A stretch of DNA of 28,249 nt from Pseudomonadota bacterium (GTDB lineage Bacteria > Pseudomonadota > Gammaproteobacteria > UBA6186 > Azoamicaceae), in the NCBI GenBank assembly GCA_021848375.1, contig JAJZUR010000004.1:1-28249 (forward strand). Reading direction: 5' to 3'. The translations under genes were made by a program, and so were the position numbers. Shown here piece by piece: positions 16,131 to 21,914 of the stretch (its first letter is position 1; every line of letters begins with the position of its first letter). The notes under the pieces were generated by a model. That model made no database searches. It was not told the origin of the DNA and was given only the letters and a program-made list of their open reading frames with translations.

Positions 16131-16745
16131 ATGGCAAGATATTTAGGTCCTAATTGTCGAGTTTCCAGACGTCTTGGAACAGATGTTCGCTTGAGCCGAC
16201 TCAGTAATTTAAGCGCAAAGTGTAATTTGGAAGCGCAACCGGGGATGCACCCTAAAAAAGCTCGACGAACCGATCACGGCAATCAATTATGCGAAAAACA
16301 AAAATTTAGATTTATGTATGGGGTGTTAGAAAAGCAGTTTCGTAAATATTACGCCGAAGCAGCTCGACGTAAAGGCGCTACTGGTGAAATATTATTCCAA
16401 TTATTAGAGTGTCGTTTAGATAATGTCGTTTATCGTTTGGGATTTGGTAGTACGCGTGCCGAGTCTCGCCAATTAGTGCGGCATAAAGCGATATTGGTCA
16501 ATGGTAAAATTGTTAATATTCCTTCTTACTCCGTAAAAGCGGGTGATGAAATTGAAGTGCGAGAAAAGTCTAAAACTCAAGTAAGGGTATCAGATTCTCT
16601 TCGGCTAGCCGAAGGAACTGGTTTTCCTGAGTGGGTGGAAGTTGATGTCAGTAAATTTAAAGGCACTTTCAAGCGCGTTCCCGATAGAAGTGAGTTGCCA
16701 GCAGAATTGAATGAACAATTGGTAGTTGAGCTTTACGCGAAGTAA
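16131..16745 (+). CDS. rpsD: 30S ribosomal protein S4
   Basis: S4 nucleates assembly of the 16S 5' domain, contributes to the mRNA entry helicase and represses the alpha operon in E. coli. The 204-residue protein (E. coli 206) begins MARYLGPNCRVSRRLG and has the S4 RNA-binding domain with LECRLDNVVYRLGFGSTRAE, QLVRHKAILVNGK and AGDEIEVREKS. It is the zinc-free type. Confidence 0.97.
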   Translation: MARYLGPNCRVSRRLGTDVRLSRLSNLSAKCNLEAQPGMHPKKARRTDHGNQLCEKQKFRFMYGVLEKQFRKYYAEAARRKGATGEILFQLLECRLDNVVYRLGFGSTRAESRQLVRHKAILVNGKIVNIPSYSVKAGDEIEVREKSKTQVRVSDSLRLAEGTGFPEWVEVDVSKFKGTFKRVPDRSELPAELNEQLVVELYAK

Positions 16746-16774
16746 GGAAGACTTTTGGTCCTGAGGAGCTATTC

Positions 16775-17767
16775 ATGCAGCAACGTGCCGTAAGAGAATT
16801 TTTAAAGCCAAGATTGGTTGAGATCCAACAAGTGGGTTATCAACGTGCAAAGGTTGTATTAGAGCCACTGGAACGTGGTTTTGGACATACGTTGGGCAAT
16901 GCGCTTCGACGTGTATTACTGTCGTCTATGCCGGGTTGTGCAGTAACGGAAGTGCGAATCGAAGGTGTATTGCATGAATATACGACCAAAGAAGGCGTGC
17001 AAGAAGATATTATTGATATCTTGTTAAATTTAAAGGGCATTGAATTTAAATTAGAAGGCCGAGATGAAGTAGAACTGAAGCTGATTAAACAAGGTGAAGG
17101 TGCTGTGGTTGCAGCGGATTTTGAATTACCGCACGATGTGAAAATCATTAATCCTCAACATGTTATTGCACACATGACCAAAGCGGGCGAATTAAATATG
17201 ACGGTTCGTGTTGGGAGAGGGCGCGGTTACGTTCCGGTGAGTATGCGGCAAAATCCAGAAGAGGAAAGCCGCGAAATTGGTTGGTTACAATTAGATGCTT
17301 CTTTTAGTCCAGTCCGGCGTGTTACCTATGTGGTTGAAAATGCGCGTGTTGAAAAACGTACGGATTTGGATCGCTTGGTATTAGATCTAGAAACGAATGG
17401 AACGATTGATCCGGAAGAAGCGATTCGGTGGGCAGCCTCTATTTTGGTGGATCAATTATCGATATTTGTCGAATTAAAAGGTGAAAATAAAGCAGAACCT
17501 GTTCGCCTTAGTTCAGAAATCGATCCATTCTTATTGAGATCAGTCGATGATTTGGAACTTACAGTTCGTTCTGCGAATTGCTTAAAAGCAGAAAATATCT
17601 TTTATATCGGAGATCTCATTCAAAAGACAGAAGTTGAATTATTAAAAACGCCTAATCTTGGAAAGAAATCTTTAACCGAAATTAAAGATATCTTGTCAAC
17701 AAAGGGTCTCTCACTTGGGACAAGGCTTGAAAATTGGCCTCCCGCAGGTTTACAACATGATAAATAA
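16775..17767 (+). CDS. rpoA: RNA polymerase alpha subunit
   Basis: Alpha dimerises to start polymerase assembly and contacts UP elements and activators. The N-terminal domain (about 1-235) includes LEPLERGFGHTLGNALRRVL and the core ETNGTIDPEEAIRWAA. The C-terminal domain (about 250-325) has VDDLELTVRSANCLKAEN, which contains the Arg, Asn, Cys and Lys used for DNA contact in E. coli, and ends with LGTRLENWPP. The length is 330 residues (E. coli 329). It follows rpsD after 29 nt with GAGGAG at 16762-16767. Confidence 0.98.
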   Translation: MQQRAVREFLKPRLVEIQQVGYQRAKVVLEPLERGFGHTLGNALRRVLLSSMPGCAVTEVRIEGVLHEYTTKEGVQEDIIDILLNLKGIEFKLEGRDEVELKLIKQGEGAVVAADFELPHDVKIINPQHVIAHMTKAGELNMTVRVGRGRGYVPVSMRQNPEEESREIGWLQLDASFSPVRRVTYVVENARVEKRTDLDRLVLDLETNGTIDPEEAIRWAASILVDQLSIFVELKGENKAEPVRLSSEIDPFLLRSVDDLELTVRSANCLKAENIFYIGDLIQKTEVELLKTPNLGKKSLTEIKDILSTKGLSLGTRLENWPPAGLQHDK

Positions 17768-17772
17768 GGGTT

Positions 17773-18138
17773 TTGACTATGCGTCATAGAAAATCTGGTC
17801 GGCGGTTTGGCCGGACCTCAAGTCATCGTAAAGCCATGTTTCAGAATATGATTAATTCTGTCATTCGCCATGGAATGATCAAAACAACCTTACCAAAAGC
17901 AAAAGATTTGCGGCGTTTGGTAGAACCTTTAGTTACGCTTGCAAAGGAAGACAGCGTCTCAAAGCGCCGGTTGGCCTTTGCCAGATTAAGAGATAAAGAG
18001 GTTGTACAAAAATTATTTGTCGAGGTAGGCCCGCGGTTTAAAGGGCGTCCGGGTGGTTATCTTAGGATTTTAAAATGCGGCAATCGTAAAGGCGATTGCG
18101 CTCCAATGGCCATTGTTGAATTCGTGGAGCGTGGATAA
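17773..18138 (+). CDS. rplQ: 50S ribosomal protein L17
   Basis: L17 sits near the tunnel exit. The 121-residue protein (E. coli 127) opens MRHRKSGRRFGRTSSHRKAM after a short MT and includes IKTTLPKAKDLRRLVEPLVT and FVEVGPRFKGRPGGYLRI. It is the last gene of the 32-gene array, 5 nt after rpoA, and is followed by a strong terminator. Confidence 0.96.
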   Translation: MTMRHRKSGRRFGRTSSHRKAMFQNMINSVIRHGMIKTTLPKAKDLRRLVEPLVTLAKEDSVSKRRLAFARLRDKEVVQKLFVEVGPRFKGRPGGYLRILKCGNRKGDCAPMAIVEFVERG

Positions 18139-18170
18139 ATGGCGTACCGCAAGCCGCACGGTCGTTTTAT

Positions 18171-18201
18171 AAAAAAGCCGGGACTATTCCCGGTTTTTTT
18201 T
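18171..18201 (+). terminator. Rho-independent terminator after rplQ
   Basis: CCGGGA (178-183 of 18100s) pairs with TCCCGG (188-193) around a CTAT loop, followed by eight T (18194-18201). Six A upstream (18171-18176) can extend the stem against the T-run and could make it work in both directions. It separates the translation array from the accessory gene downstream. Confidence 0.88.
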
Positions 18202-18257
18202 GTCTCTTAACATATCAATTTTATCCTATAATGCATATACACTTTGCGAAAAGTAGT

Positions 18258-18286
18258 TTGACATCGAACCAGCATTTAGGGATAAT
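18258..18286 (+). promoter_or_regulatory. Sigma-70 promoter of the nucleotide transporter gene
   Basis: TTGACA (18258-18263), exactly 17 nt and GATAAT (18281-18286) give a near-consensus promoter, with transcription expected near 18293 and a leader of about 46 nt. A second perfect -10 hexamer, TATAAT, at 18227-18232 has no good -35 in range and is probably inactive or minor. Confidence 0.8.
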
Positions 18287-18338
18287 GTTGGTCAGGCCAA
18301 TGCACTCGATCATTCACGTAAAAATGGGAAGGGCATAG

Positions 18339-19946
18339 ATGCAAGCAACGCAACCGAAACCATTTAGTAAACTTCGAAATTTTTTCTGGCCTATTCATGG
18401 GTACGAACATAAAAAGCTAGTTCCCATGCTAGCGCTCTTCTTTATTATCTCTTTTGTTTATAATCTCTTAAGATGCATGAAAGTAACCTTAGTCGTGACT
18501 CCAGCAGGCTCAGGTGCCGAAGTCATCCCCTTCTTAAAAGTATGGGCAGTGTTGCCAGGCGCGGTCTTATTAACCTATATATACACACAGTTATCGAATC
18601 GGCTGAACCGTGAACAAGTCTTTTATACCATGCTGGCCTTATTTTTGGGGTTTTTCACCCTATTTTTATTGGTGTTATATCCAAACCGCGAATTTTTAGA
18701 ATTAACAACGCTTGCGAATTTCTTGCAAAATAAATTGCCGGAGGGCTTTAAAGGGCTTATCGCGATTATTCGGCACTGGCCGTTATCGCTTTTTTATGTA
18801 CTCTCAGAGCTTTGGAGTGCAGTAGTTTTATCCATGTTATTCTGGGGGTTTGCTAATGAGGTGACTTCGGTTGATGAAGCGAAGCGCTTTTATGCCATCT
18901 TTGCAATTGCCGCGAATTTCTCTGGGATTTTTTCGGGTCAATCTGCACAATTACTTACTTTACAAGAATATAACCCAAATCTGCCTTTTGGTACGGCAGC
19001 GTGGGAACAATCTTTAAATTTACAATTGGGCGTTGTTTTATTGCTCGGTATTATTATTGTGGTTCTCTTTCGCTTCGTCAATAAATCAATCACTAAAAAA
19101 CCAATTCCAACCAACTCGTCATTAATCGCAAATTCCACTGATGATGAACCGATGCCAACGTTTACTTTGAGAGAATGTTTTGCGTATATCATTAAATCCC
19201 GCTACATGTTGTATATCGCTATTTTAGTGGTTGCTTACAACATTGTTTATAATCTTTCTGATGTATTATGGACTGATCAAATCAAACAACGATATCCCAA
19301 TGCCAGCGATTTTAATGCTTATATGAATCAGATAACCACTATTACAGGGATCTTTGCCACACTCTCAGGTTTGATCCTATCTGGTAATGTCATCCGCCGT
19401 TATGGCTGGACGGTGACAGCTATGATTACGCCTATTCTATGGCTGGTGACCAGCGTTGGCTTTTTTGGCTGCATGTTATTTGAAACGAATAATTGGGTTT
19501 CAGATATGTTATACGCGATGTTCCACTTACCGGTCATCAGTCTAGTCTTAATGTTTGGTTCTGCGCAGATCTGTTTAGGCAGAGCTGCGAAGTATACCGT
19601 ATTTGATGAAACCAAAGAGATAGCGTTTATTCCATTACCGAAAGAAGAACAACGCAAAGGTAAGGCAGTGGTGGATGGGATTGCTTCCCGTTTTGGTAAA
19701 TCGGGTGGCTCTATTACTATTCAATTCTTGCTTGTCATGTGCGGCAATTTAGCTTTAACCATCCCCTATATTGCGGCGATCTTTTTAATTGTGATTACAC
19801 TCTGGATTTTGGCGGTAAGAGGCCTTGGTCAAATGGTGAAGAAATCGATCGATCAAGTGGGCAATGAGAGTCTTGTGTCAGCCGGTGCTGAAGTCTCCGC
19901 AACAACAATACCCGTAACGAATTCTCCAGTCATTTCTTCCAATTAA
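18339..19946 (+). CDS. ATP/ADP-type nucleotide transporter (NTT/Tlc family)
   Basis: This family exchanges host ATP for ADP, or imports other nucleotides, across the inner membrane of intracellular bacteria; plastids have relatives. The 535-residue protein has 11-12 predicted membrane spans and family segments SAEVIPFLK-like (59-67), SELWSAVVLSMLFWGFANEV (156-175) with VDEAKRFY, ITPILWL, AKYTVFDETKEIAFIPL and RFGKSGGS (451-458). Of the four charged residues I know to matter in Arabidopsis NTT1, Lys48, Glu157 and Lys454 are kept, but the third (Glu) aligns with Asp308. The usual Asp after the first Lys is Val49. The substrate is therefore uncertain. GGAAGGG lies 5 nt before the ATG. Its stop overlaps the convergent neighbour's stop. 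Confidence 0.93.
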   Translation: MQATQPKPFSKLRNFFWPIHGYEHKKLVPMLALFFIISFVYNLLRCMKVTLVVTPAGSGAEVIPFLKVWAVLPGAVLLTYIYTQLSNRLNREQVFYTMLALFLGFFTLFLLVLYPNREFLELTTLANFLQNKLPEGFKGLIAIIRHWPLSLFYVLSELWSAVVLSMLFWGFANEVTSVDEAKRFYAIFAIAANFSGIFSGQSAQLLTLQEYNPNLPFGTAAWEQSLNLQLGVVLLLGIIIVVLFRFVNKSITKKPIPTNSSLIANSTDDEPMPTFTLRECFAYIIKSRYMLYIAILVVAYNIVYNLSDVLWTDQIKQRYPNASDFNAYMNQITTITGIFATLSGLILSGNVIRRYGWTVTAMITPILWLVTSVGFFGCMLFETNNWVSDMLYAMFHLPVISLVLMFGSAQICLGRAAKYTVFDETKEIAFIPLPKEEQRKGKAVVDGIASRFGKSGGSITIQFLLVMCGNLALTIPYIAAIFLIVITLWILAVRGLGQMVKKSIDQVGNESLVSAGAEVSATTIPVTNSPVISSN

Positions 19947-21337
19947 TATTTGCTTTTATTTAATGATTGAGAAGGGTTTGAAACCTTTATTTGTGTTAAT
20001 TCACCATAATTGATCACAAGACGATTTTGTTCCCATAAAGTATTGCCAAGTGTTTCTCCTGTTTTCTTGATAATGTCCTTTTTAAGATCTGCCTCTGTTA
20101 CATATTTTTGTCCGCCCATCGTTGCCTTTTCCAGTGGTCCAATTGAACGATTGTGTTGATATTTTTTATGGGGAACTGGGGGGTTCGTTAAATATTCTGG
20201 TGAATAACAGATGGTTGGTTGATAATCATGATACGCATGAATTAATACAAGCCTACCTGAATTCATTGCATCAGGATATCTTTTGGCCAATGCCATGTAT
20301 AAATCAGGGATGTAAGCATCAATATGATAGGTTAATACCAGCGGGATCGAACTGTTTTTTAAATGCTTGTCAATATTGTCCAATAGTAATGGATGGACAA
20401 AGCCTTTTGGATCTAGACAGTCCATACTACTACACCGAATCGTTAAGCCCGGCTTTTGAAGATTTTTTAAAATAGCCTGGCTGTTATCATCAAATATAGC
20501 GGGATCAAAGTTTAGCACTATTGCCTGATGATTGAATTGTCCTAAAAAAGGAGGACACATTTGTAAAGCGGATCCAGCCGTTCCTATGGCAATCACCAAT
20601 GCTTTTTTATCTTGATGTTGTACATCAAAGAAAACCGTTTCTACATTAGCGCAGCATTCTGCTTTAACGAGTTCCTTCTCATTTTCTGAAAATTGCCATT
20701 CATTGTCGAGCATTTTTTTGACCAAAATTCTTGCTAGGTTTAATGGATACCCATACTCGTTAGCAAGAAATTTTGCATAAGAATTGACATTATGGAAGTT
20801 TATGTTTGAGTTATAAGCCATCATTATATTTTTGCTGGTTTCGTTTGTATTTAATGTTTTTATTAAATCATCTATCGAAGGTAATTCCTTCTCTTTGCTT
20901 AATATGTTTTGTTCAGATTTTGCTAGGGTTGCTTTAAATAACATATGTTGTGCAATAATATCAGATACCGAACGGTTACATTTTAAAAAATCCCGAATAA
21001 AGGCAGAATATTCTTCTAAACTATTTCGCTTTATTTGTGCTAAAATAGCATATTGTGTAGCATTTAAATCTGGTAGCGGGTGCAAACAAGAAGTAATTTT
21101 CCTGGGGAGAGCTTCTAATAAATTTTCTAGCCATTCTTTGGATTTGGTAAGGTCAAATATTTCATCACATGGGAATACCAGCTTGGGTTTGTTAATTTTC
21201 TTATTTTCTTCTTGCTTTGCTTTTTCTTGGGCGCGTATTTGAGACCATCGCAACGCATTCTCTTCGTTTTGATTGTCCTTTTCATCTTTATCATTTTCAT
21301 TATTATTGTTGTTGAAATCAGGGGGAATCGCTGCCAT
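19943..21337 (-). CDS. Unrecognised 464-residue cytosolic protein
   Basis: I do not recognise a family. Residues 1-50 are low-complexity, Asn/Asp/Glu/Lys-rich and probably disordered. There is no signal peptide or membrane span. Residues 245-280 (KALVIAIGTAGSALQ then VLNFDPAIFDD) look like a beta-strand, Gly-loop, helix, acidic strand end, as in Rossmann or SAM-methyltransferase folds, but this is only pattern resemblance. The tail is polar (SNPSQSLNKSKY). GGAG lies 8 nt before the ATG. The gene is visibly more AT-rich than the ribosomal array, so it may be acquired. In an intracellular bacterium a secreted effector is one possibility, unproven. It shares 4 nt with the transporter gene at the stop codons. 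Confidence 0.8.
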   Translation of the reverse strand: MAAIPPDFNNNNNENDKDEKDNQNEENALRWSQIRAQEKAKQEENKKINKPKLVFPCDEIFDLTKSKEWLENLLEALPRKITSCLHPLPDLNATQYAILAQIKRNSLEEYSAFIRDFLKCNRSVSDIIAQHMLFKATLAKSEQNILSKEKELPSIDDLIKTLNTNETSKNIMMAYNSNINFHNVNSYAKFLANEYGYPLNLARILVKKMLDNEWQFSENEKELVKAECCANVETVFFDVQHQDKKALVIAIGTAGSALQMCPPFLGQFNHQAIVLNFDPAIFDDNSQAILKNLQKPGLTIRCSSMDCLDPKGFVHPLLLDNIDKHLKNSSIPLVLTYHIDAYIPDLYMALAKRYPDAMNSGRLVLIHAYHDYQPTICYSPEYLTNPPVPHKKYQHNRSIGPLEKATMGGQKYVTEADLKKDIIKKTGETLGNTLWEQNRLVINYGELTQIKVSNPSQSLNKSKY

Positions 21338-21376
21338 AAAATGTTCTCCAGATTTAGAAAGTATTTATATGCTTAA

Positions 21377-21405
21377 ATTTTAACCTGTTTTTATTCCTAT
21401 CACAA
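21377..21405 (-). promoter_or_regulatory. Promoter of the 464-residue protein gene
   Basis: Read on the minus strand: TTGTGA (21405-21400), a 17-nt spacer and TAAAAT (21382-21377). Transcription would start near 21370, about 33 nt before the start codon. The -35 matches four of six consensus bases. Confidence 0.5.
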
Positions 21406-21470
21406 GTACGTTCTGGCCCTAAAAAGCAAAAAGCGTGGATATGCTCACTTTCTCATTTTGATTTATATCC

Positions 21471-21476
21471 TATACT
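21471..21476 (+). promoter_or_regulatory. Possible -10 of the small charged protein gene
   Basis: TATACT lies about 40 nt upstream of the preferred start codon at 21518 and is a five-of-six -10 match. No good -35 hexamer sits 16-18 nt upstream (CTTTCT or TTTCTC only), so promoter assignment is weak. Confidence 0.3.
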
Positions 21477-21517
21477 AAAAAAAACAATTCAAGTAATCCA
21501 TGAAGGGTAGGGGGTTT

Positions 21518-21904
21518 ATGACCATAACACCATCCGAACAAAGACGCTTGGATGAATGGGACAAGCAGAAAAAAAAGGTCGTAGAAGAGGAAGAGAAGCG
21601 TCGCCAGCTTGCTGCTAGGCCAAGACCCATTATGCCGCTTATGCTATTTTCTTTCCTTCAGCATAAAAAACCAAAATTAAAGGGCAGTCGCAGTCGAAAA
21701 TTAGCTGAATGGAGGCGAAGACGGCGGATGTTATTTGAAGAGATACTGAATGATGAGATTGAGAAACAAAGAAAAGAAAGATTAGAAAAATTGGAACACG
21801 AAAATCACGAATTTAAAAATAAATTATTGTCACACTATAAAAAAGAAATTCCAGAGCATGAATTAAGAATTTATTTATCTAAGATACGATCCTATAAACA
21901 ATGA
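21518..21904 (+). CDS. Small highly charged coiled-coil-like protein
   Basis: The family was not recognised. From the ATG at 21518 (AGGGGG just upstream) the product has 128 residues; a start at 21500 adds six but has no ribosome-binding site. It is very rich in Lys, Arg and Glu: an N-terminal helix (EWDKQKKKVVEEEEKRRQ), a short hydrophobic stretch (IMPLMLFSFLQ) too brief to be a sure membrane span, an Arg cluster (EWRRRRRM) and a long helical segment with heptad-like Leu/Glu/Lys. It could bind nucleic acid or membranes; no function is claimed. It is divergent from the 464-residue gene and ends 10 nt from the end of uvrA. Confidence 0.7.
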   Translation: MTITPSEQRRLDEWDKQKKKVVEEEEKRRQLAARPRPIMPLMLFSFLQHKKPKLKGSRSRKLAEWRRRRRMLFEEILNDEIEKQRKERLEKLEHENHEFKNKLLSHYKKEIPEHELRIYLSKIRSYKQ

Positions 21905-21914
21905 ATGAAAACAT

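Noticed and set aside
20122..20475. Plus-strand frame of 117 codons antisense to the 464-residue gene.
   Set aside because: It lacks a ribosome-binding site and reads as the complement of a longer frame that has a promoter, a ribosome-binding site and a complex composition.
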